A stretch of 6,659 nucleotides of DNA. It comes from Bacteroidota bacterium. Its GTDB lineage: Bacteria > Bacteroidota > Bacteroidia > Chitinophagales > Chitinophagaceae. The notes beneath the pieces are model-generated. The model worked only from the letters and a program-made list of their open reading frames with translations, did not search any database and was not told the DNA's origin. The stretch is from assembly GCA_947457085.1 (NCBI GenBank), contig CANGUS010000102.1:1-6659 (forward strand), read 5' to 3'. Below are positions 1-6,089 of the stretch, piece by piece. Within the stretch, counting starts at the first letter, position 1; every line of letters starts with the position of its first letter. Position numbers and translations under genes: made by a program.

Positions 1-839
1 CCTAATGAATCTTTCACTACCTTATCACTGGCATCTTTTGATAAAACCTTTTCTTCAACATCTTTCTCCTCAATATATTCTCGTTGAAATTGTCTTTCTG
101 GACTCACCTCAATATTTTGTAATCGAATGATAATACTGTGTGTGTATGAAATATGCTCTCTTCTTCGAGTATCATAGGTCGTCCAATCATTTTGCAAATC
201 ACCGGTAGTAATACTCAATACCTTGTTTTCAAAATCTTCTGGCAACATTACCCTAGCCTCATTCACCATTTTTACAAACACATAATTTTGACCGTCTTTG
301 TATGCTTGTTCTTTCAAGTTTTGAACGTCTTTATAATCAGGATTTAGGGCAATTACTTTATTAAAAATTGCGTATGCTTCTCTCGCATCAAAACGATTAT
401 ATTTATTTAACAGCAATGTGCCTTTCTTATAGAGATAATCCATTGTTGCCTCCTTACTACTAATCAATTCTTTGTCTACATCTACAAAATTAAAAATAGC
501 ATTGCGATGTTGAATTTTATTATAAATTGGGAGCAATGGCTTGATAGCTTCTTGTCTACTTCTAATTACTTGATACAGATTGAATATTTTTTCAACATTG
601 GCTGGAATATTTTGATTTCTTATAAACGCAATATCTTCCAAATCTTTTTTATTAGCTATCGCAAATGACTTTTCTAACAAATCAATCTGTTTGTATTTCT
701 TTTTATTTTGTTGTACTCTGTAAGTACTGAGTTGTGTTGCTCTATTATAATCCCCTTGCTTTATAGCCATTTTTGCTTCATTGCACCCACACATTAAGCC
801 TATTGCAAACAGCAATCCTATTTGTATATATTGTTTCAT
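1..839 (-). CDS. Lipoprotein with TPR-like segment, 3' end cut by window edge
   Basis: The frame is open from an ATG at 837-839 to the left edge: 279 codons, no stop. The product starts MKQYIQIGLLFAIGLMCGC: two basic/polar residues, a hydrophobic stretch, then Cys19 preceded by Gly. This reads as a signal peptidase II lipobox, although Met at -3 is less usual. The mature protein should be a lipid-anchored envelope protein. Residues about 25-65 form a charged helical segment. Residues about 135-185 look like one or two TPR helices (key stretch AYAIFNKVIALNPDY). After PEDFENKVLSI (about 200-210) comes a probable beta-rich region with NDWTTYDTRRR and SIIIRLQNIEVSPE, then a highly charged E/K-rich end. 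I do not recognise a named family. A TPR plus beta domain suggests a protein-interaction role, which is inference. It lies 253 bases downstream of the DUF3050 gene on the same strand, and no clear promoter was found. No in-frame TAG occurs. Confidence 0.85.
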   Translation of the reverse strand, partial: MKQYIQIGLLFAIGLMCGCNEAKMAIKQGDYNRATQLSTYRVQQNKKKYKQIDLLEKSFAIANKKDLEDIAFIRNQNIPANVEKIFNLYQVIRSRQEAIKPLLPIYNKIQHRNAIFNFVDVDKELISSKEATMDYLYKKGTLLLNKYNRFDAREAYAIFNKVIALNPDYKDVQNLKEQAYKDGQNYVFVKMVNEARVMLPEDFENKVLSITTGDLQNDWTTYDTRRREHISYTHSIIIRLQNIEVSPERQFQREYIEEKDVEEKVLSKDASDKVVKDSL

Positions 840-1092
840 AAACTCTGTTTTATATATTTTGTAATGATAAGAAAAAAAATGATAGTCGTCAACTGTTCCT
901 TATGTATTATATTACATATTGACTCATATAAAACAGCAATGTTTAATGTATTTTTAAAGCCAGCCATTTCATTTACCTTCTTTTAGTTACAAGCACTAAA
1001 CTCTTATAATAAAATGTAAGTAGAATGAGATTTTACTATGTAAAATTATAATGATTCAACAGGTTATCAATCTATAAAAAAATAAATTAGGA
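840..1092. other. Intergenic gap between DUF3050 gene and lipoprotein gene
   Basis: This is a very AT-rich gap of 253 bases with no credible ORF on either strand. It must hold the 3' untranslated end of the DUF3050 gene and any promoter of the lipoprotein gene. I found no CAAAnnTA on the plus strand, so no textbook TAnnTTTG box serves the lipoprotein gene, and no convincing terminator hairpin follows the DUF3050 stop. The two genes could be cotranscribed or the promoter may be degenerate. An imperfect palindrome, TATGTATTATATTACATA, lies at 901-918, 62 bases before the lipoprotein start. It is the only structured element seen and may be chance in such AT-rich DNA. Confidence 0.5.
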
Positions 1093-1878
1093 TTAGACGT
1101 GCTCTCTTCTTTGAATGATACTATGATATACAGCATCCCATAGTTGAATTCGTTTTTGCAATGATTCAATAACAGCTTGTTCGGCCTCCATCCAATATTG
1201 CTCATTTGAACCACAAAGATTTGAAGTCATTTGCAATGCTAATTGACTGTGTTCTCCTCCATCAACCTCAATATGTCTTTCAAGATAGTATTTAAAATAG
1301 GAGATGCTATCAGGGAAATTTTTATTTGCATCATTGACAATTGAAATAAACATATCAGGAATTAAATCTTCTCTACCAAAAGTAAATATTGCAGATTGCA
1401 AATAATCTTTTTTACTATTAATTATCTTGAAGGTAAAATCTACGAAATCACATGCTTCAATAGGTGAATTTGAGGCGATATAAGCCGCCTTTAAATCATT
1501 GGTGTTTTTTAAATTTGTCAAAAAAGATTCTATTTGGCTAGTTCCTGCGCCTGATTGTTTCATCGCATCCAAGTATAATTCAAAATGGCTTTTTCTTTCT
1601 CCATGCAGATCAACATCTGATTCTTCTCCAATTACAATTTCATTGATTAAATACCTTGTTTCGGCTGTTCCTTTTGGAAACCATGGAACTGAAGTGCATG
1701 TTAAATTATTTTGTAAAGTTTTTAACAAAGACATAAAATCCCATACTGCATATACATGATATTGCATAAAAATTTTCAAGTCTTCAATATCACTGATGAC
1801 TGAATATACTTTGTGATTAATAATTTGCTGTCTTAACGGCTCAATCGTATTTCTAATTTTTTCTATCTGTACATTCAT
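1093..1878 (-). CDS. DUF3050 family protein, heme-oxygenase-like fold
   Basis: I recognise this as DUF3050 (Pfam PF11251 from memory), an uncharacterised family with a predicted all-helical heme-oxygenase-like fold. Numbering from the ATG at 1876-1878 (261 aa), the hallmarks in order are: QYHVYAVWDFMSLLK (His41, Trp46), LINEIVIGEESD (Glu80, Glu85, Glu86), SHFELY (His98), FGREDLIPDMF (167-177) and RHIEVDGGEH (His202, Asp206, Glu209, His210). The repeated His/Glu/Asp pattern resembles metal ligands of heme-oxygenase-like diiron enzymes, so a metal-dependent oxidase is plausible but unproven. There is no signal peptide; it is probably cytoplasmic. I prefer the start at 1878 over an in-frame ATG at 1918-1920 because 1878 has a strongly A-rich leader typical of Bacteroidota and puts the family-conserved part near the N terminus; the extra 14 residues are unlike the family. 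It lies downstream of ftsZ but beyond a terminator, with its own promoter candidates. Confidence 0.92.
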   Translation of the reverse strand: MNVQIEKIRNTIEPLRQQIINHKVYSVISDIEDLKIFMQYHVYAVWDFMSLLKTLQNNLTCTSVPWFPKGTAETRYLINEIVIGEESDVDLHGERKSHFELYLDAMKQSGAGTSQIESFLTNLKNTNDLKAAYIASNSPIEACDFVDFTFKIINSKKDYLQSAIFTFGREDLIPDMFISIVNDANKNFPDSISYFKYYLERHIEVDGGEHSQLALQMTSNLCGSNEQYWMEAEQAVIESLQKRIQLWDAVYHSIIQRREHV

Positions 1879-1959
1879 TTTATTTAATTTATTTTTCTTT
1901 GTGCATGTTTCTAAAATCATTCAGCTCAATTGGCTTTATTATATCCATAAACAACCCTT

Positions 1960-1991
1960 CAAAAGTATTATTTATACAAATCATTACCAAA
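1960..1991 (-). promoter_or_regulatory. Bacteroidota-type promoter candidate P1 of the DUF3050 gene
   Basis: On the minus strand a TTTG (1991-1988) is followed after 20 bases by TACTTTTG (1967-1960). This matches the known Bacteroidota sigma-A pattern, a TTG/TTTG -33 box and a TAnnTTTG -7 box about 17-23 bases apart. Transcription would begin near 1953, leaving a leader of about 75 bases to the preferred start at 1878. The match is exact, but the motif is short and the region AT-rich. Confidence 0.6.
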
Positions 1992-2006
1992 GAAATAATT
2001 TAACCT

Positions 2007-2042
2007 CAAAAGTAGTCAACTACTGAAAAATATGCTAACAAA
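2007..2042 (-). promoter_or_regulatory. Second promoter candidate P2 of the DUF3050 gene
   Basis: A second TACTTTTG (2014-2007, minus strand) lies exactly 47 bases upstream of the first. A TTTG occurs at 2042-2039, giving a spacing of 24 bases, slightly longer than the usual range, so this is weaker than P1. The box overlaps the palindrome at 2011-2024. It could be a tandem promoter or a duplicated remnant of the same box, since both copies sit in a similar CC(T)TCAAAAGTA context on the plus strand. Confidence 0.35.
2011..2024. promoter_or_regulatory. Perfect 14-base palindrome, possible operator
   Basis: AGTAGT-CA-ACTACT has perfect 6-base arms with a 2-base centre. It overlaps the -7 box of P2 and lies about 20 bases upstream of the -33 box of P1, a location where a dimeric regulator could act on either promoter. 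The arms are too short and poor in GC for a terminator, and no T tract follows. The regulator, if any, is unknown. Confidence 0.35.
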
Positions 2043-2166
2043 ATCATTTATTTCATATAATCAAAAGGAATATATTTTATTAAATGCCAACGTTGCAGAG
2101 AATAGAAGCCACTTTCGTCATGTATAAAAATAACTTTACCTTATTGCTGTTGATTATTCATACGAT

Positions 2167-2191
2167 AAAAAAAGGACAACTTTCGCTGTCC
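2167..2191 (-). terminator. Intrinsic terminator after ftsZ
   Basis: On the minus strand the hairpin reads GGACAGC-GAAA-GTTGTCC (2191-2174): a 7-pair stem with one G-T wobble, closed by a GNRA-type GAAA loop, then seven Ts (2173-2167). It lies 30 bases after the ftsZ stop codon and so marks the end of the ftsQ-ftsA-ftsZ transcript. It separates that unit from the DUF3050 gene. Confidence 0.9.
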
Positions 2192-2221
2192 CCTTAAATT
2201 TAAAAAACAAAACTAAAAATA

Positions 2222-4066
2222 TTAATCAGGCAATTTTCCATTAAGAAAACTGTTTCTATTGCTGATTGGAGAATTCTTTTGATTGCCATCTAAAACATTG
2301 ATGTTTGAGTAAACTTCTTCATTAGACGCTGGATGATTTTCTAACTGCAAGCCACTTCTCATGTAAGCTGGAATGTTGTTTTCATCATTATCAATATCGG
2401 CTTTATTTACATTAAAACTCATTGAGCGAAGTTTTGATGCTCGATCGTCAAATGCGCGCTTTTGCAACTCAAAATTAGCTTCTGCTTCAAGCTCGCTATC
2501 GCTCAATAATCGACTGCCTTTCCTGCGATTTAACGTAATTCCTTTAACCGTTACATATTCATCTTGAACAGGATTTTCTATTTTTTCTTCAAAGCTCATT
2601 TCTGGCAATGTTGTCGAAAACATTTTTTCTAATTCATTGTGGACATCCATTTGAATAGGCGATGTAGTAATTTCTTCATAACGCAAAATTGGTTCTTCAA
2701 TGATTTCTTCTTGGATTGAAGGCGCACTAAATTCTACCATTGGTTCTTCCACAATTGACAAGGCTTCTTCTACAGAAGGTGTCAATTCAAATACCACTTT
2801 AGGTTCTTCTACTACATCGAATTGAGTTGTTGTATGAGAAGTTGGACGCATCATTGTTTTTGCAAACCCCATACCAATTGAAAGTACGTTTGGTATTGCT
2901 GGTTCTTCAATAATATGCATTGTTGGAGCCATTGCATCTACAATTGCTGTAGGCGTTTCTTCTATACCAGCAGTTGGTTCTTCATTATTAGGCATTTCAC
3001 TTAAAGGACCTTCAGTAACCTCACCCAATACATAAATTTCTTTATTTCTTTCTGAGAATGGTTTTTTCACTTCTGCAGAATATGCTTTTTCTGTGTTGTT
3101 ATGTTGAAAACCAGTTGCAATAATGGTCACACTGATATTCTCACCTAAATTATCATCAAATCCGGTACCGAAAATTACATCACATTCTTCACCAGCTTGA
3201 TCTTGCACATAAGCCTGTATCATTTCTACTTCATCTAATGTATGTTCATGAATTCCATGTGCTGAATTGATATTTAATAAAACCCATTTAGCTCCTGCGA
3301 TATTATAATCATTTAACAATGGAGAGTTAATAGCATTTTCTACCGCCTCATAAGCCCGATTTTCACCAGCAGCAACCGCACTTCCTAAAATAGCAGAACC
3401 TCCATTTCTCATAACCGTACTAACATCGGCAAAGTCAACTACAATATGCCCTTGAGAATTAATTACATCGGTAATACATTTAGTCGCAGTTGCTAATATA
3501 TCATCTGCTTTTACAAATGCTTGAGATGCAGGAATGTTACCAAAATTTTGACGTAATTTATCGTTTGAAATTACCAATATGGTATCTACTTGACTTCTTA
3601 ATTGATTAATCCCTTCTTCCGCTTGACGTTGACGTCTTTTCCCTTCATAAGTAAATGGCGTAGTAACAATACCCACTGTTAAAATCCCTAAGTCTTTTGC
3701 CGCTTTAGCTACAATGGGTGCTGCCCCAGTACCGGTTCCACCACCCATACCTGCAGTTACAAAAACCATTTTAGTATTATTAGCTAATAAATTTTCAATT
3801 TCATCGATGCTTTCAACACCCGCTTTTTGACCAATTTCAGGATTAGCACCAGCACCTAAACCTTGCGTAAGAGATGGCCCTAATTGAATTTTTGTTGGTA
3901 CTGAACTATTATTTAATGCTTTTTGGTCGGTATTACAGACTATAAAATCGACACCATCAATGCCTAAATTATACATGTAGTTTACTGCGTTTCCGCCACC
4001 ACCTCCAACACCAATCACTTTGATGATGTTAGAATTTTCGTTTTTTGGAAGCTCAAATTGAATCAT
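2222..4066 (-). CDS. ftsZ: Cell division protein FtsZ with very long C-terminal linker
   Basis: FtsZ is the tubulin-like GTPase that polymerises at midcell into the division ring. The 614-residue product has the full core: nucleotide-binding GVGGGGGNAVNYM (19-31), the tubulin signature AGMGGGTGTGAAP (105-117), PFTYEGKRR (137-145), NDKLRQ (168-173), and the T7 catalytic loop VVDFADV (209-215) with Asp211 and Asp214 present. The core ends at IIATGF (315-320). In the T7 loop the position usually held by Asn (Asn207 of E. coli, NxDxxD) is Val209. Residues about 322-562 are an unusually long acidic, Pro-containing linker with repeated (I/V)(I/V)EEP units. The region NIPAYMRSGLQL (564-575) is the probable C-terminal peptide that binds FtsA, and the protein ends NSFLNGKLPD, a tail I associate with Chitinophagales FtsZ. 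E. coli FtsZ has about 383 residues. The start MIQFELPK fits the phylum; the leader is A-rich. It is the last gene before the terminator. Confidence 0.98.
   Translation of the reverse strand: MIQFELPKNENSNIIKVIGVGGGGGNAVNYMYNLGIDGVDFIVCNTDQKALNNSSVPTKIQLGPSLTQGLGAGANPEIGQKAGVESIDEIENLLANNTKMVFVTAGMGGGTGTGAAPIVAKAAKDLGILTVGIVTTPFTYEGKRRQRQAEEGINQLRSQVDTILVISNDKLRQNFGNIPASQAFVKADDILATATKCITDVINSQGHIVVDFADVSTVMRNGGSAILGSAVAAGENRAYEAVENAINSPLLNDYNIAGAKWVLLNINSAHGIHEHTLDEVEMIQAYVQDQAGEECDVIFGTGFDDNLGENISVTIIATGFQHNNTEKAYSAEVKKPFSERNKEIYVLGEVTEGPLSEMPNNEEPTAGIEETPTAIVDAMAPTMHIIEEPAIPNVLSIGMGFAKTMMRPTSHTTTQFDVVEEPKVVFELTPSVEEALSIVEEPMVEFSAPSIQEEIIEEPILRYEEITTSPIQMDVHNELEKMFSTTLPEMSFEEKIENPVQDEYVTVKGITLNRRKGSRLLSDSELEAEANFELQKRAFDDRASKLRSMSFNVNKADIDNDENNIPAYMRSGLQLENHPASNEEVYSNINVLDGNQKNSPISNRNSFLNGKLPD
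2690..2983 (-). repeat. Degenerate EEP repeats in the FtsZ linker
   Basis: Inside ftsZ, the codons for Glu-Glu-Pro recur at residues 362, 387, 420, 440 and 457, most preceded by two Ile/Val, and with an EETP variant at 369. On the plus strand this appears as recurring GGTTCTTC. The spacing is irregular (17-33 residues), so this is a degenerate motif array rather than a clean tandem repeat. It is probably disordered; short hydrophobic-acidic-Pro motifs could bind partners, which is inference. Confidence 0.6.
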
Positions 4067-4141
4067 TTTTTTGAATTTTATGGGTTTTGAAAATTTTTAA
4101 TTTATTGGGTTTATTTTTATTTTATGGTAGTATTTTTTAAA
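4067..4141 (-). other. ftsA-ftsZ spacer, A-rich ftsZ leader
   Basis: The 75-base spacer is almost entirely A and T on the minus strand, ending TTCAAAAAA before the ftsZ ATG. It has no Shine-Dalgarno sequence, no TAnnTTTG box and no terminator hairpin, so ftsA and ftsZ are probably cotranscribed. Two similar stretches (AAACCCAATAAATT and AAAACCCATAAAATT) occur here. The A-rich leader is the usual translation start signal in Bacteroidota and probably supports high FtsZ expression. Confidence 0.5.
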
Positions 4142-5704
4142 TTAATCTAGTTTTTGATCATCAATATTCTCAAACCAATAAATCACTTTGTTTTTTACTG
4201 ATCCGAAAATATTTCCAATGAGCTGTGTACGCTCTTTTGTTTTTTCTTCTTGAGATTCTTCTTCATATTGAGTTTGACTTGCTATTGTATCAAATATATC
4301 CGTTTGAGGAAAATTAGATGACATCATCTCATTCGAAAGCGTTTCATTAGAAGCAACTGCATAATGTTGTGCCTCTGGGATGTGCATACTTTCTCCAAAA
4401 GCTTCACGTAAAAAATCTTGTGGAGTTGGTTCAAATGTTTTTGCCATTTCTACAAAACGACCTTCTACATCTGCTTCTGCGTTCTCTGAGTTTAAAGACT
4501 CCTCTGAATTTGAAGAAATAAAACGCAAACGATTGCTTTCAAAATCATCATATCCTCTTAAAATCAATCCAATACAAGTGGCATACATTGGCATCATTAA
4601 TTCTTTGTGATGACCAGCAGCTAAATGTTCATTCGGGAAACCAATACGAGCAGATAAACCTGTTTTATATTCTGTTAATTGTATTAAATGTTTTAACTGA
4701 CTTCCTCCACCGGTAAGAATAATTCCTCCATGTAATTTATCAATTAAGTTTAATTGTTTCAAGTGATAAGTTACATATTCTAAAATTTCTTCCATACGAC
4801 ATTGAATAATGTGTGCCAAATTTTTAGCAGAAAGCTCTTTCGGTTGTTGTCCTTTCAAACCAGGAATAGTAATAAATGCATTTGATTTTGCTTCATCTGC
4901 CAATGCCATACCAAATTGTGTTTTCATTTGTTCTGCCTGAGAACGTAAAACACCCAATCCTTGACGAATATCATTTGTAATATTTACGCCAGCTATAGGA
5001 ATAACGGCTGTATGCTTCAACATACCTTCATGAAACACAGCTAAATCGGTTGTTCCTCCACCAATATCAACGATGGCTACGCCTGATTCAAAATCTTCAG
5101 GACACATCACTGCAGCAGCTGAGGCCAAAGGTTGTAATACCAAATCTTTCGTATTTAAATCGGCACGAGTTACACAACGATGTATATTTCTGATAGCCGT
5201 TTTATCTCCTGTAACAATATGAAAATTGGCACCGATTTTTATACCTGTCATACCAATCACTTCTTGCATTGAAAAACCAGACAATGAATCAACTGTGAAA
5301 TCTTGAGGAATAATGTCAATGATTTGATCACCAGAAGGAAGGAAAGTTTTGTATTGATCTTTTAATAAACTATCAATATCTTCTTTACGAATTTCTTCTT
5401 CAATATTAGCCAACACTCTATCCCCATGCGTTTGAATACTTTTGATATGATGACCTGCAATACCTACATACACTTCTTTAATAGTTAAATTAGGATTACT
5501 AGCCATGCACATATTCAATGCAACGTGTATAGACTTAATACAATCTTCTATATTTAAAACCATGCCATGTGTAACACCACTGCTGTCTGATTTTCCGAAA
5601 CCTAATATTTCAAGTTTTCCGAATTGATTTTTGCGACCAGCGATGCAAGCAATTTTTGTGGTTCCAATGTCAAGACCAACGATTACAGGATTTTCTTTTT
5701 GCAT
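4142..5704 (-). CDS. ftsA: Cell division protein FtsA
   Basis: FtsA is the actin-like ATPase that tethers FtsZ filaments to the inner membrane and recruits later division proteins. In the 520-residue product, VGLDIGTTKI (9-18) is the phosphate-1 motif, about 82-165 is the SHS2/1C subdomain that replaces actin's 1B, VDIGGGTTDLAVF (212-224) is phosphate-2, and GGIILTGGGSQL (326-337) is the adenosine motif. The actin fold ends near residue 395. About 395-490 is an acidic, low-complexity linker, and the end (IGNIFGSVKNKVIYWFEN, about 496-513) fits the amphipathic membrane-targeting helix. E. coli FtsA has 420 residues, so the extra length is the linker. The gene starts 19 bases after the end of the ftsQ frame, with an A-rich leader, and precedes ftsZ as in most bacteria. 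All key motifs are intact, so nothing suggests decay of the cluster beyond ftsQ. Confidence 0.98.
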   Translation of the reverse strand: MQKENPVIVGLDIGTTKIACIAGRKNQFGKLEILGFGKSDSSGVTHGMVLNIEDCIKSIHVALNMCMASNPNLTIKEVYVGIAGHHIKSIQTHGDRVLANIEEEIRKEDIDSLLKDQYKTFLPSGDQIIDIIPQDFTVDSLSGFSMQEVIGMTGIKIGANFHIVTGDKTAIRNIHRCVTRADLNTKDLVLQPLASAAAVMCPEDFESGVAIVDIGGGTTDLAVFHEGMLKHTAVIPIAGVNITNDIRQGLGVLRSQAEQMKTQFGMALADEAKSNAFITIPGLKGQQPKELSAKNLAHIIQCRMEEILEYVTYHLKQLNLIDKLHGGIILTGGGSQLKHLIQLTEYKTGLSARIGFPNEHLAAGHHKELMMPMYATCIGLILRGYDDFESNRLRFISSNSEESLNSENAEADVEGRFVEMAKTFEPTPQDFLREAFGESMHIPEAQHYAVASNETLSNEMMSSNFPQTDIFDTIASQTQYEEESQEEKTKERTQLIGNIFGSVKNKVIYWFENIDDQKLD

Positions 5705-5723
5705 AATATCTATTTTAAAGTTT

Positions 5724-6077
5724 TTATTTTATTTGTTTAAGATTAATTTGTTTAGAAGGGATCGGCTTATTTTTTGAATCTAGTGTAACCATCTTTATTT
5801 CCGTTACTATAGGCACTTTTTTAGTGGCCGTTTTTTTACTCCCTATTTTTTCTTTTGGCAATTCTTTTTTTGTAGCATCTTGCTTTAAAGTTGAAACTTC
5901 TTTTTGTGCATCTTGTTTTGTTTTAGGAATTTCTTTAGCATACGGATCTTCTGCTAAAATTTCTCCTCGAGTGTTTCTACAAACAATTTGTCCTTTAAAT
6001 CGTAAATCTATTTCGTCATACAAGCTCCATTTTATAGTATTAACACCTTGTTGATAAAAGGTAAATAATCGAGCCAT
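5724..6077 (-). CDS. ftsQ: Distal part of FtsQ after an in-frame TAG
   Basis: This 117-codon frame is the same reading frame as the upstream ftsQ part, resumed three codons (ENK) after the TAG. ARLFTFYQQGVNTIKW (2-17) matches the last helix of FtsQ, and YDEIDLRFKGQIVCRN (20-35) matches the last beta strand, comparable to the YVDLRY strand by which E. coli FtsQ binds FtsB. Residues about 45-117 are a lysine-rich, probably disordered tail with a duplicated KQDAxKxE unit (54-60 and 65-72). It is therefore not an independent gene family but the C-terminal part of FtsQ. An ATG at 6075-6077 has a good start context and could allow separate translation. However, the product would have no signal or membrane segment and would not reach the periplasm, where this strand acts. 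It may instead be joined to the upstream part by readthrough, or the TAG may be a mutation or sequence error. Confidence 0.85.
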   Translation of the reverse strand: MARLFTFYQQGVNTIKWSLYDEIDLRFKGQIVCRNTRGEILAEDPYAKEIPKTKQDAQKEVSTLKQDATKKELPKEKIGSKKTATKKVPIVTEIKMVTLDSKNKPIPSKQINLKQIK

Positions 6078-6089
6078 TTTATTTTCCTA
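6075..6089 (-). promoter_or_regulatory. In-frame TAG and possible reinitiation site in ftsQ
   Basis: The minus strand reads GAT-GAT-TAG-GAA-AAT-AAA-ATG. The amber codon (6089-6087) is followed in the same frame by an ATG nine bases later. The stop contributes to an AGGA sequence (6088-6085) placed seven bases before the ATG in an A-rich leader, so a ribosome terminating here could restart. No other gene in the window shows an SD-like sequence this clear. No pyrrolysine or readthrough element could be identified by eye. Confidence 0.6.

Larger units (their letters stand above)
1879..2221. other. Intergenic region: ftsZ terminator and DUF3050 promoter region
   Basis: No real gene was found in these 343 bases. 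From the ftsZ side it contains the ftsZ terminator (2167-2191), then about 120 bases of AT-rich DNA with nothing recognisable. Next come two tandem TACTTTTG boxes read on the minus strand (2007-2014 and 1960-1967) and a perfect palindrome (2011-2024). It ends in the leader of the DUF3050 gene, which includes the alternative ATG at 1918-1920. The layout suggests that the DUF3050 gene is transcribed independently of the division cluster. Confidence 0.6.

Noticed and set aside
1025..1092. Terminator after the DUF3050 gene
   Set aside because: Only weak GATT/AATC arms of four bases were found, with no GC-rich stem before the T run near the stop codon.
151..1121. Similar stretches GCTCTCTTCTT at about 153 and 1100
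   Set aside because: Both encode an RREH tetrapeptide in unrelated proteins; the match is too short to be a repeat and is probably chance.
1499..1759. Plus-strand ORFs overlapping the DUF3050 gene, ftsZ, ftsA, ftsQ and the lipoprotein gene
   Set aside because: They lie entirely antisense to genes with clear family identity, have no start context and encode no recognisable domain.
1876..1920. Longer start of the DUF3050 protein at 1920
   Set aside because: The added 14 residues are unlike the family, and the leader before 1920 is not A-rich, while the one before 1878 is. It remains possible.
2084..2197. Plus-strand 37-codon ORF (MPTLQRIEATF...) with AAAAGGAA upstream
   Set aside because: It runs through the terminator hairpin of ftsZ, the AAAAGGAA lies too far from the ATG, and the peptide resembles nothing I know.
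6087..6089. Genome-wide reassignment of TAG to a sense codon
   Set aside because: FtsZ, FtsA and the DUF3050 protein run to their expected lengths with no in-frame TAG, and the lipoprotein frame has none either. About 1,970 other codons, many of them Gln and Tyr, never use TAG. One isolated case fits mutation, error or local readthrough better. All gene ends being TAA is compatible with reassignment but also expected at this base composition.
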